18,714 bases of DNA from JACJVV01 sp047603135 (lineage in GTDB: Archaea > Nanobdellota > Nanobdellia > Woesearchaeales > JACJVV01). Positions 1-7,823 of this stretch are shown piece by piece. The stretch lies in contig JBLKOW010000012.1 of NCBI GenBank assembly GCA_047603135.1, positions 1-18,714 of the forward strand, given 5' to 3'. Numbering within the stretch: the first letter of the stretch is position 1; every line of letters begins with the position of its first letter. A program made the position numbers and the translations under genes. The notes below the pieces were generated by a model. The model was given only the letters and a program-made list of their open reading frames with translations. It did not search any database and was not told where the DNA came from.

Positions 1-14
1 CTACCACCACAAGG

Positions 15-24
15 TATATAAATA
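15..24 (+). promoter_or_regulatory. TATA-like box upstream of the VWA operon
   Basis: An AT-only run (TATATAAATA) is centred about 53 bases before the ATG at 72. An archaeal TATA box sets the start about 25 bases downstream, so the transcript would begin near 45 with a leader of about 27 bases. No strong Shine-Dalgarno sequence precedes the ATG. The region may also hold the end of an upstream gene not visible here. Confidence 0.4.
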
Positions 25-71
25 AAGCAACTCACCACCATTATTGAATACATGAAATATGGTAATAGAAG

Positions 72-1913
72 ATGGTGAGTGAATTTTTCTTAAACCCGAC
101 AGGATTATATGCATTACTAGCCTTGCTTCCATTCATTCTTCTGTATATAATTAAACCAAAACCAAAAAAAATTATTATTCCATCACTCATGTTTTTTATT
201 CGTGACAAAGATAAATCAACTGTTAATTCTTTCCTTCAAAAATTTTTTAATGATTTTCTTTTTTTTATCCAATTTCTTGTCATTACATTACTTGCAGTTT
301 CAGTTGCTAAACCATTCATTGAAGTTCCTGCCATTACATATTCAGATTCAACTGTTTTTGTTATCGATGGATCAGCATCAATGGGTGCTCATGAAGAAGG
401 AAAAACACGATTTGCACGTGCACTAGACTATGTTCAGGAAAATGTTGGTGGAAAAAATACTCTCATTCTTGCTGGTGAGCGTAACCAAGTAATTGTTGAG
501 GGCGCAAGCAGAGGAGAAACACTTCAAGCAATGCGTGCACTGCATCCACGGGAAGTTCCTGTTATGAATTACTACGATGGCATTGTTCTTGCAGAAAATT
601 TTGCAACAGGCGATACACCTATTGTACATTTCATTAGCGATTTTACGCATGATCGAACTGAACGAGATTTCCTCAGTGCACGGACATATTTACGATCAAA
701 AGGCATTCAAACTTTTTTTGAAGATGTTTCACATGATAGTGCACAAAATGTCGGCATTATTGATGTTGAAGTCCGAGATACTGAAGTTCGTGTACTTATT
801 AAAAACTATGATACTTTTGAGCGAAGTTTTGATGTGAAATATGGAGATACTACTGAGTCAGTAACTATACCTGAAGACGATGTTATTTCGTTATCACTTC
901 CAATAATTCCAGGGCAATCAACCGTAGAACTTTTAGTCGAAGATGATTTTACAGTTGATAACAAAGCATATATCTCAACTCCAGAAGAAGGAAGCATCCA
1001 TATTATGTATATTACAAATAATCCTAACCGATATCTTCTTGCAGCACTTGAAATTATGGATGCAGTTACAGTTGATATTCAGCAACCACCAACAGTTACT
1101 TTTAGCAATCCCTCAATAGTTATTTTAGGAGATGTAGATAAAAATTTACTTATCCCTGGAGATATTGCACGAATTCGAAGAATGGTAACCGATGAAGGGA
1201 TGGCACTTATCGTACTTGCGCAAGAACAATTAAGCGCACTTTCGGCAGAGGATTTATTACCTATTCATATTAATCGCGACACACCTTATGAAGGAGCAAA
1301 GAATATTGTCCATGAACAATTTGACAGTCATTTAACACCAGCTGATTTACAATTTGGACAAGCACAAAAACTGTATGATGTTGGTAGAAAAGAAGGGAGT
1401 CTTTTAATCGCGCGAAGTGAACCTGAAAATATTCCAGTTATTGTCTTAGGCACAGCAGGAAGAGGACGCGTTATGTATTATGGATTAGTAGATGAAGTTG
1501 CTGACTTTAAAGCTGATTTATATTACCCTGTTTTTTGGAAACGAGTTCTTGATACACTCATTGGTGGAAAAACACTTAATGAACTCAACAGACAAACTGG
1601 ACAACTTCTGAGTATTGGAAGAAGTGAGCAAGTTCTTACGCCACGAGGTGTTCGACGAGGAGATACATTAAGTATGGATTTTGTTGGGTTTTATCACACA
1701 GGAGATGCAGTTATTGCAGCAAATTTAATATCTGAACATGAACAAAGATTGAATAAAGATAGAGTGCAAATGGAACGGTCAGGACTTAATACACTTGCTG
1801 AGACCCTTGGACGAGAAACACAGGAGCAAGATATTAGTAATTACTTAATTATAGCAGGCATTTTATTACTCTTCTTTGAACTTCTTTACCTTAAATTCAG
1901 AGGTGATATCTAA
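72..1913 (+). CDS. BatA-like membrane protein with a von Willebrand A domain
   Basis: This 613-residue membrane protein has the layout of BatA/aerotolerance-type proteins. Two N-terminal membrane segments (about 9-27 and 58-80) are followed by a VWA domain whose MIDAS motif begins DGSAS (D99, S101, S103) with a later aspartate in the ISDF stretch (D190). A long beta-rich region follows, and a C-terminal membrane helix (about 590-607) ends the protein. VWA domains bind a divalent metal and mediate protein contacts; in MoxR/Bat clusters they are thought to work with the ATPase on envelope proteins. The usual MIDAS threonine region reads NYYDG, so metal binding may be altered. The stop overlaps the next start by one base (TAATG), so translation is probably coupled. 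The family call is firm; the specific role is inferred. Confidence 0.85.
   Translation: MVSEFFLNPTGLYALLALLPFILLYIIKPKPKKIIIPSLMFFIRDKDKSTVNSFLQKFFNDFLFFIQFLVITLLAVSVAKPFIEVPAITYSDSTVFVIDGSASMGAHEEGKTRFARALDYVQENVGGKNTLILAGERNQVIVEGASRGETLQAMRALHPREVPVMNYYDGIVLAENFATGDTPIVHFISDFTHDRTERDFLSARTYLRSKGIQTFFEDVSHDSAQNVGIIDVEVRDTEVRVLIKNYDTFERSFDVKYGDTTESVTIPEDDVISLSLPIIPGQSTVELLVEDDFTVDNKAYISTPEEGSIHIMYITNNPNRYLLAALEIMDAVTVDIQQPPTVTFSNPSIVILGDVDKNLLIPGDIARIRRMVTDEGMALIVLAQEQLSALSAEDLLPIHINRDTPYEGAKNIVHEQFDSHLTPADLQFGQAQKLYDVGRKEGSLLIARSEPENIPVIVLGTAGRGRVMYYGLVDEVADFKADLYYPVFWKRVLDTLIGGKTLNELNRQTGQLLSIGRSEQVLTPRGVRRGDTLSMDFVGFYHTGDAVIAANLISEHEQRLNKDRVQMERSGLNTLAETLGRETQEQDISNYLIIAGILLLFFELLYLKFRGDI
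1900..1907 (+). promoter_or_regulatory. Shine-Dalgarno site for the second VWA gene
   Basis: GAGGTGAT lies inside the 3' end of the upstream gene, five bases before the ATG at 1913. It matches the end of archaeal 16S rRNA well and supports coupled re-initiation. A second ATG follows immediately at 1916 and could also be used. Confidence 0.7.
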
Positions 1914-4366
1914 TGATGTTCACCAATCCTGAATATTTATGGCTCTTGATTCCTTTATTTTTAGTATTATGGATATTAATACGAAAGGATTTCATTCCTA
2001 TTGACCATGATTTGAAAGAAAATAGACATTTTATGCGAAGACGACGAGGTTTAAAGCGATTTATGCTCCTTACGCGTTTCATTATTTTTGCTTTACTTAT
2101 TGTATTGTTCGCAAAACCCTATATTGAGCATCAAATTGGTACACGAGGAAGCCCTTCACTTACTCTATTAATTGATAACTCAACATCAATGGATGCACTC
2201 GACACGTCTTTCCTTGATGAATTTAAACAAGCTTTAGAATCACGCGTTCCAACACAAGTTCGCTCTATTACAAGCAATCCACTTATCTCCGATATTGGTG
2301 GAGGATTAGTTTCACATCTAGAGCGAGATTCAACAATAATTATGGTCAGTGACTTGCAATCAACTGAAGGCATCCCTCTTGAAGATGCATTTCAGCACGC
2401 TGCACTTCTTAACGCATCAGTTGGAGCCATTAAACTTGAACCAGTTATGGAAGATGCAAGCGTTTGGATTGAAGGGCCTAGAAAAGTTACACGCAATCAA
2501 GAAGTCACTTTTACTGTCCATGTAAACAAATTACAACTTGAACAATACAACCTTCTTGTAACTATTAATGGAGAAGCTGTTTACAGTGGATTAGAAACTC
2601 GCTCACGTGTGTCCATCACCAAAACACTTACTGAAGGAGAATATACCATAACTGCTGAATTATTACTAGATGATGATATTGCAGAAAATAATAAATTCTA
2701 TAAGGCAGTACGGGTTGTACCACAGCCAAAAATATTGTACGTAACAAGAACAAATTCACAGCTCCCCGCATTGCTTCGTGAGCAGTATGATATACGCACA
2801 GCAGAGTCTATTCCTAATAATTTAGATGAATATTATGCAGTTATTATTGAAGATATGAATGCACAGCAAATTGGCTCTATTGATGTTTTAGCTGAATTCG
2901 TTTCTGAAGGTAATGGCCTCTTTGTTATTGGAGGTATGAACTCATTTGATAGAGGAGGATACCGCGGAACTGATTTTGAAACACTATTACCAGTAACCAT
3001 TGGTCGTGGAGAAAAACGACAAGGAAATTCAAACATAGTTATTTTAATTGATGTTTCTGGAACAACACAAAGCATTGTTCGTTTCGACCCTGTAACAAGA
3101 CAATTTGTTGAGGTTAGCTCAGATTATGCACTTGACACAAGTAAAGCACTGGCAGTTGATGTCGTTGATACCCTCAACCGAGGAAACCGTGTTGGAGCTA
3201 TTGCATTCGCCGTTATTGATCCTGCAGTGAGCGAAGACCGAACATTTAGAGCAGTGAAACTTGCAGATTTAGAACCATTAAGTATGAATCGTGAAAAAAT
3301 TATCGATAGGATTAGCCGGATAGATGGAACAGGACAAACATTATTTGATGTTGGTCTATCTGGTGCATATGCAATGCTCCGAGGAGAGAGTGGAAGCAGA
3401 AATGTTATAATGATTAGTGATGGAGGTAGAGGAATTTACAAAGGAGTAAAAGATAATGCCCTCAATATCGCACAACGAATGGCACAAGAAAATATTAAGA
3501 TTTACACAGTAGGAGTTAATAGAGGAATAAATGATGATTTTTTACAAGATTTAGCTCAAGTTGGTGGAGGATTATATTTCCCTGCAGGTACTGAGAATAG
3601 ATTAAAAATATTATTTGGTACACCTGAAGAAAAAGGGCAAGGGGATGAAATGACACTATTTGTATTAAATCCTAACCATTTTGTAACACGTGATCTTGAG
3701 CCGGATGCCCGCGTATTTGGATTTAATCAAGTTATACCGCGTAGTCTTGCGCGAACATTAGTTACGACTGATTCGGGCGAGCCTGCATTAACAGAGTGGC
3801 GATACGGTCTTGGACGTGTAAGCACCTTAACTGTTTTTTCAGGAAGTGCTGGGCTTGGAGAATTATTGAGTGGAGATAACTCACTTTTATTAACGCGCAC
3901 TATAAATTATGCTATTGGAAATCCTGAGCGCAAATTACCTTATTCAGTTACAATCCCAGATACTTTTGTGAATGAGCCAGTACGAATACAAGTAATCTCA
4001 GATGAATACCCACGTGCAGGAAATATTAGTTTAAGTAAGGTTAATGAAAGAGAATACACGGGAAGAACATTTCCTGGACCAGAAGGGTTTAATGAATTAT
4101 TAGATACTACGTATGCTGTTAATTATCCAAAAGAATTACAGCGTCTTGGGATGAATCCGCGCGCAGAAGAATTACTTGGTATTGCTGGAGGAACACTCTT
4201 TAGCCCAAATGATATTGAAGAAATTGTTCAGTACGTGCGCGATACAGCACGAACAACACAAATTACTAAAGAATATATTATTTGGCAGATTTTAATTATT
4301 ATTTTGATACTATACCTTTTTGAAATAGTTATTAGAAAAGTTATGGAAAATAAAAAAAAGATATAA
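1913..4366 (+). CDS. Large membrane protein with two VWA domains and an amidotransferase-like domain
   Basis: This 817-residue protein has two N-terminal membrane helices (about 8-23 and 50-68) and one C-terminal helix (about 788-806). The first VWA domain starts with DNSTS (D88-S92). A Rossmann-like segment (about 273-362) carries the run VIGGMNSFDRGGYRGT, typical of the GATase1-like domain in bacterial VWA membrane proteins. It lacks the nucleophile cysteine, so it is probably non-catalytic. The second VWA domain has D380-V-S382-G-T384, a GTGQT loop near 472-476 and ISDGG (D503), a near-complete MIDAS. A YGLGRVSTLT stretch near 631-640 is also typical of this architecture. It is probably a scaffold or substrate-binding subunit working with the MoxR ATPase encoded downstream. 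The domain calls are strong; the biological role is inferred. Confidence 0.83.
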   Translation: MMFTNPEYLWLLIPLFLVLWILIRKDFIPIDHDLKENRHFMRRRRGLKRFMLLTRFIIFALLIVLFAKPYIEHQIGTRGSPSLTLLIDNSTSMDALDTSFLDEFKQALESRVPTQVRSITSNPLISDIGGGLVSHLERDSTIIMVSDLQSTEGIPLEDAFQHAALLNASVGAIKLEPVMEDASVWIEGPRKVTRNQEVTFTVHVNKLQLEQYNLLVTINGEAVYSGLETRSRVSITKTLTEGEYTITAELLLDDDIAENNKFYKAVRVVPQPKILYVTRTNSQLPALLREQYDIRTAESIPNNLDEYYAVIIEDMNAQQIGSIDVLAEFVSEGNGLFVIGGMNSFDRGGYRGTDFETLLPVTIGRGEKRQGNSNIVILIDVSGTTQSIVRFDPVTRQFVEVSSDYALDTSKALAVDVVDTLNRGNRVGAIAFAVIDPAVSEDRTFRAVKLADLEPLSMNREKIIDRISRIDGTGQTLFDVGLSGAYAMLRGESGSRNVIMISDGGRGIYKGVKDNALNIAQRMAQENIKIYTVGVNRGINDDFLQDLAQVGGGLYFPAGTENRLKILFGTPEEKGQGDEMTLFVLNPNHFVTRDLEPDARVFGFNQVIPRSLARTLVTTDSGEPALTEWRYGLGRVSTLTVFSGSAGLGELLSGDNSLLLTRTINYAIGNPERKLPYSVTIPDTFVNEPVRIQVISDEYPRAGNISLSKVNEREYTGRTFPGPEGFNELLDTTYAVNYPKELQRLGMNPRAEELLGIAGGTLFSPNDIEEIVQYVRDTARTTQITKEYIIWQILIIILILYLFEIVIRKVMENKKKI

Positions 4367-4460
4367 TAGGATAAAGTATAATAGCAGATAGTTCAAGAAA
4401 ATAATAAATAATGCATAAAACATAAGAAAGAAAAGAATCATGAAAAGTATAATTATCATC

Positions 4461-4465
4461 GGAGG
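4461..4465 (+). promoter_or_regulatory. Strong Shine-Dalgarno before the coiled-coil gene
   Basis: GGAGG lies eight bases before the ATG at 4474 and fixes that start. The 107-base gap before it is AT-rich, with several weak TATA-like runs, but I cannot single out a promoter. Confidence 0.75.
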
Positions 4466-4473
4466 AGATACAC

Positions 4474-4977
4474 ATGGCACGACAATTTTTAGGGAAAAAT
4501 ATTAACTTATTCCTTATAATTATCCTCATGATTAGTGTTGGGAGTGTTGCAGTACTTTCAACGTATTATGGACAGCGATATGAAACTATAAGTGAGAATA
4601 ATAAATTATTAGCAGAACGATTAGAAAATGAGTCACGAACACTTCTTGTTACCATACAAGAACTAGAGAGTTTACGGGAACTTTTTAACGAAACAACACT
4701 TGATGTAGAACGCTTTGATGTATTATACTCAGAGAAAGATGAATTATTAAGCCAAACATCAGATGAATTAACAACAACAAAAAGTGAATTAGAACAAGCA
4801 AAACGAAGTCTTATTGAAGTAACTAATAGACTTACTGAAGAGCAAGCACGTTTAAACACTCTTGAAAGTCAAAAAAATACATTGCAAAGCGATTTAGCAA
4901 TTTGTGAGAGTGATTTAAGTCGATGTGAAACTAGATTTAATGAATGTGATAATGCATGCCCAGATTGGGATGATTAA
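4474..4977 (+). CDS. Single-pass coiled-coil protein with a C-terminal cysteine ladder
   Basis: I do not recognise a family for this 167-residue protein. An N-terminal membrane helix (about 10-31) follows a short basic head, so the rest is probably outside the cell. Residues about 40-160 are a predicted coiled coil rich in Glu, Leu, Ser and Thr. In the last part the core positions read in a clean heptad: a = L113, L120, L127, L141, L148, F155, C162 and d = V116, L130, L137, C144, C151, C158. All four cysteines therefore sit on the core face at the very end. They could form interchain disulfides or a metal site. It lies between the VWA genes and moxR on the same strand, so it is probably a structural part of the same machine. 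The start is fixed by a strong Shine-Dalgarno sequence. Confidence 0.8.
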   Translation: MARQFLGKNINLFLIIILMISVGSVAVLSTYYGQRYETISENNKLLAERLENESRTLLVTIQELESLRELFNETTLDVERFDVLYSEKDELLSQTSDELTTTKSELEQAKRSLIEVTNRLTEEQARLNTLESQKNTLQSDLAICESDLSRCETRFNECDNACPDWDD

Positions 4978-5039
4978 GCCTTTTCGATAAAGCATTCCTC
5001 ACACATGAAAAAAGAAAAACTAAATAATGCGAGTGAACT

Positions 5040-5831
5040 ATGGCAACTATAAAACGATTATTATTTGAATTACGGTATGAGATTTTTAAGAATATACTCC
5101 TTAATGTATTCTTGAAAGCAACCCTAGCCTATTTTATTGCACGTATTACCCTTTCTTTTTTTGGACTTCCCTATCTTTTTGCATTTATCTTTGCAGGAAT
5201 TTATTTCGTAGTTGTATTTACTAAACATATTCGAAGAATTCGTATAAAGATTTTTGAGGAACATAACCCTGAAATTAAAGAAATGCTGACTACTGCAGCA
5301 GATAATATGAACACTAGTAATATTGTCACTGAGGAACTTTTTAAAGAAGTTATTATGAAAGTTCGTAAACTATCATCTGGTACGTTAATAAACCCACGTA
5401 TTGTTTTACTGATTATAATTTCATTACCACTCCTTGCAGTCGCTTCATTTGAACTAAGTCCAGTGTATATCCCTGTTGTTGATCAAAGTGCGCTGAGAGA
5501 AAATTTAGATATTGGATCCTACTTAGCAGGCCTTATTAATGGAACACGAACGCATGTTGATATTCCTGACGATATGCTTATTGAGGATGATATATTTGGA
5601 GATGTACGAATAGGCGCATTAGGAGATCAAGAGATAAATATACAGATGAACTTAGGTTTTGAGACTGATTTAACACGACCTCGAGAAGAAGATACTTCAG
5701 ATGTCGATTTTAAGGATTTTCCACCTCAAAGAGATACTGATATTGTCTTTGCTACTGATGTTCGACAAGAACAGTTACAAGAATCAGATTTAGCACGACG
5801 CTATAATGAACGTATTAGAGAAATGAATTGA
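5040..5831 (+). CDS. Three-pass membrane protein of the Bat/MoxR cluster
   Basis: This 263-residue protein has membrane helices at about 26-42, 44-61 and 120-138. A charged loop lies between the second and third (about 62-119), and a hydrophilic, acidic tail of about 125 residues follows. If the N-terminus is inside, the tail is outside. The loop motif NPEIKEMLTTAADN recalls the pattern seen after the first helices of DUF4175-type membrane proteins of bacterial VWA/MoxR clusters; this resemblance is a suggestion from memory of the pattern, not a firm assignment. The start at 5040 is preceded by a weak GAGTGA. Its place in the cluster suggests it belongs to the same membrane complex. Confidence 0.75.
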   Translation: MATIKRLLFELRYEIFKNILLNVFLKATLAYFIARITLSFFGLPYLFAFIFAGIYFVVVFTKHIRRIRIKIFEEHNPEIKEMLTTAADNMNTSNIVTEELFKEVIMKVRKLSSGTLINPRIVLLIIISLPLLAVASFELSPVYIPVVDQSALRENLDIGSYLAGLINGTRTHVDIPDDMLIEDDIFGDVRIGALGDQEINIQMNLGFETDLTRPREEDTSDVDFKDFPPQRDTDIVFATDVRQEQLQESDLARRYNERIREMN

Positions 5832-5850
5832 AGTACTATACAATTTACCC

Positions 5851-5900
5851 TATATAATAGCAAAAATATGTAATAGAATAATCATAAAGATTATAAATAA
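5851..5900 (+). promoter_or_regulatory. Possible internal promoter before moxR
   Basis: The 102-base gap before moxR contains two TATA-like runs, TATATAATA at 5851-5859 and TTATAAATAA at 5891-5900. The first would give a leader of about 50 bases that includes the Shine-Dalgarno sequence. The second would put the start near 5918, just before it. A separate transcript for moxR and DUF58 is possible, but AT-rich background makes this uncertain. Confidence 0.35.
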
Positions 5901-5920
5901 TGAATTTAATGATTTGTAAC

Positions 5921-5925
5921 GGAGG
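5921..5925 (+). promoter_or_regulatory. Strong Shine-Dalgarno before moxR
   Basis: GGAGG eight bases before the ATG at 5934 fixes the moxR start. Spacing and strength match the site before the coiled-coil gene at 4474. Confidence 0.75.
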
Positions 5926-5933
5926 AAATCACC

Positions 5934-6878
5934 ATGACAGAAATTCGTAATCTTGATCGCGTAAAAGATGTTTTTGAAAAAATACAAGCTGAACTTTCAA
6001 ATACTATTATTGGGCAACAAGAAGTTGTTGGACAAATACTTATTAGTATTATATGCAATGGAAATGCATTGCTTGAGAGTCTTCCTGGACTTGCAAAAAC
6101 TACAATGGTTAAATCTATATCACAAGTTCTTGACTTAGGTTTTAATCGTATTCAGGCAACCCCTGACCTGATGCCAACAGATGTACTTGGTACATTTCTT
6201 ATTGAGGAAGATAAAGGAAAAAAGAAATTTGTATTTCAAAAAGGACCAATATTTTCAAATATTGTTTTAGTTGATGAAATTAACAGAGCAACGCCAAAAA
6301 CACAATCCGCTCTGCTCGAAGCAATGCAGGAAAAGCAAGTCAGCGTTGGAGGAAGTACCTTCAAACTAGATGAACCTTTTTTTGTGCTTGCTACACAAAA
6401 CCCCATTGATCAGGAAGGAACGTATCCACTACCTGAGGCGCAGACAGACCGATTCCTTCTCAAAATTCTTGTTGAATACCCTAAGGGAGAAGAAGAACTT
6501 GAAATTGTTGAGAAATATACTTCTGATAAAGATGTACCAACACCGCGTGTTCTGTTAAGCAAAAACTCGGTATTAATGTTGCAAAAGCTTGCACGACAAA
6601 TCCCTATTAGTAATGAAATGAAACAGCGAGCTGTAGAAATTGTACTTCGAACACGAACACGAAAAGATATTATTGAATTTGGGGCTTCACCACGAGCGTC
6701 ATTAGCATTAGTTCAAACAGCAAAAGCTCGTGCATTAATCGAAGGAAGAAAGTTCGTTAGTAAGGAAGATATAGATTATATGGCATATCCAGTTTTACGA
6801 CATCGTATCGTTCTTAATTTTGAAGCTGAACGAAAAGGAATGACTCCTGAAGATGCAATACGTGAAATCTTAAAATAG
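5934..6878 (+). CDS. moxR: MoxR-family AAA+ ATPase
   Basis: This 314-residue protein is a MoxR AAA+ ATPase of usual length. The P-loop reads SLPGLAKT (residues 49-56, K55 and T56), Walker B reads VLVDEIN (D114, E115), sensor 1 is in ATQNP (N156), and sensor 2 is GASPRAS (R254). These are hallmark MoxR motifs. MoxR ATPases act as chaperones that use ATP to insert cofactors or mature complexes together with VWA and DUF58 proteins. The first P-loop glycine of the usual GVPGLAKT is serine here (codon AGT), but the catalytic lysine and Walker B acids are intact, so the enzyme is probably active. It is followed 37 bases later by the DUF58 gene, its usual partner. Confidence 0.95.
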   Translation: MTEIRNLDRVKDVFEKIQAELSNTIIGQQEVVGQILISIICNGNALLESLPGLAKTTMVKSISQVLDLGFNRIQATPDLMPTDVLGTFLIEEDKGKKKFVFQKGPIFSNIVLVDEINRATPKTQSALLEAMQEKQVSVGGSTFKLDEPFFVLATQNPIDQEGTYPLPEAQTDRFLLKILVEYPKGEEELEIVEKYTSDKDVPTPRVLLSKNSVLMLQKLARQIPISNEMKQRAVEIVLRTRTRKDIIEFGASPRASLALVQTAKARALIEGRKFVSKEDIDYMAYPVLRHRIVLNFEAERKGMTPEDAIREILK

Positions 6879-6915
6879 AACACGGTTTAATTAGTTCGTG
6901 TGCAAAGGATTTACT

Positions 6916-7767
6916 ATGATAGAACCAACATTCCTTAATCAAATTTCACGATTTGATTTGGTCATGAAAAAAAAAGTACTGACACAGTACTCTGGAGAGC
7001 GAAAGTCTGAGAATGTAGGAGAAGGGAGAATCTTTAATGATTATCGTGAATATATCCCAGGAGATGATTTTAGACAAATTGATTGGAAAGTATATGCACG
7101 AACGGATAAATATTATATTAAGCGATTTGAAGAGGAAAAGAATCTTACATTACATGTTCTTTTAGATGCATCAGCATCAATGGATTTTGGAAGTAAAACG
7201 ACAAAATATGAATACGGAGCAATGATTGGACTTGGTTTTGCGTATCTTGCCTCACGAAATAACGAAAAATTTGAATTCTCTGTTTTTTCTGATAAAATGG
7301 AATTTATTAAAGCAAAACGGGGAAAAAATGCGCTCATCAGTATAATGGATTTCTTGAACACAAAAAAAGCACAAGGAAAGTCACACTTTCAAGAATCATT
7401 AACTAGTTTCAAAAAACGATTAAAATCACGATCAATGATTGTTATTTTATCTGACTTTTTATTTAATGCAGAAGAACTTGAACAAACCTTACAATTATTT
7501 CGTAAAAGTGAAGTATTTGTCATACAAGTCCTTGATCCAGAAGAATTAAAGTTTTCAATGGCAGGAGATTTTTTGCTTAAAGACTCAGAAGAAGGTAATA
7601 TTATTCGTACATTTATTAGTAATAGACTTCGCAGTGTATACCGAACTAAACTAGATACACATAATGCACGTATTAAGAATGTATGCACGAGCATGGGAGC
7701 AAAGTTTCTAACTGTGACAACAGATACACCTATTTTTGATACATTTTATCGTGTATTGCATAATTGA
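6916..7767 (+). CDS. DUF58 protein with VWA-like domain
   Basis: This is the standard partner of MoxR. The DUF58 signature lies at about 40-76 (DYREYIPGDDFRQIDW then YIKRFEEE), followed by a VWA-like domain with a full MIDAS start, DASAS (D84, S86, S88), and ILSDF later. No membrane segment is evident, so it is probably cytosolic or peripheral. I chose the ATG at 6916 (283 residues) because AAGGAT lies just upstream; a GTG at 6898 would add six residues. It probably links the ATPase to the membrane VWA subunits encoded upstream. Confidence 0.9.
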   Translation: MIEPTFLNQISRFDLVMKKKVLTQYSGERKSENVGEGRIFNDYREYIPGDDFRQIDWKVYARTDKYYIKRFEEEKNLTLHVLLDASASMDFGSKTTKYEYGAMIGLGFAYLASRNNEKFEFSVFSDKMEFIKAKRGKNALISIMDFLNTKKAQGKSHFQESLTSFKKRLKSRSMIVILSDFLFNAEELEQTLQLFRKSEVFVIQVLDPEELKFSMAGDFLLKDSEEGNIIRTFISNRLRSVYRTKLDTHNARIKNVCTSMGAKFLTVTTDTPIFDTFYRVLHN

Positions 7768-7812
7768 CGGGAAATACTGCTTCCAAAAAAATACTAAACA
7801 ATACTAATTACA

Positions 7813-7819
7813 AGGTGAT
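7813..7819 (+). promoter_or_regulatory. Shine-Dalgarno deciding the gpmI start
   Basis: AGGTGAT lies four bases before the ATG at 7824. It supports this start over a longer frame that would begin at a TTG (7764) overlapping the DUF58 stop. Confidence 0.7.
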
Positions 7820-7823
7820 TTAC

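Noticed and set aside
52..78. An eight-codon upstream frame (MKYGNRRW) overlapping the first gene
   Set aside because: It has no Shine-Dalgarno and is too short to separate from chance.
4440..4503. A 20-codon frame overlapping the start of the coiled-coil gene
   Set aside because: It has no ribosome site of its own, and the strong Shine-Dalgarno clearly serves the ATG at 4474.
7764..7823. A longer GpmI beginning at a TTG inside the DUF58 end
   Set aside because: The extra 20 residues do not look like GpmI, and a good Shine-Dalgarno precedes the ATG at 7824.
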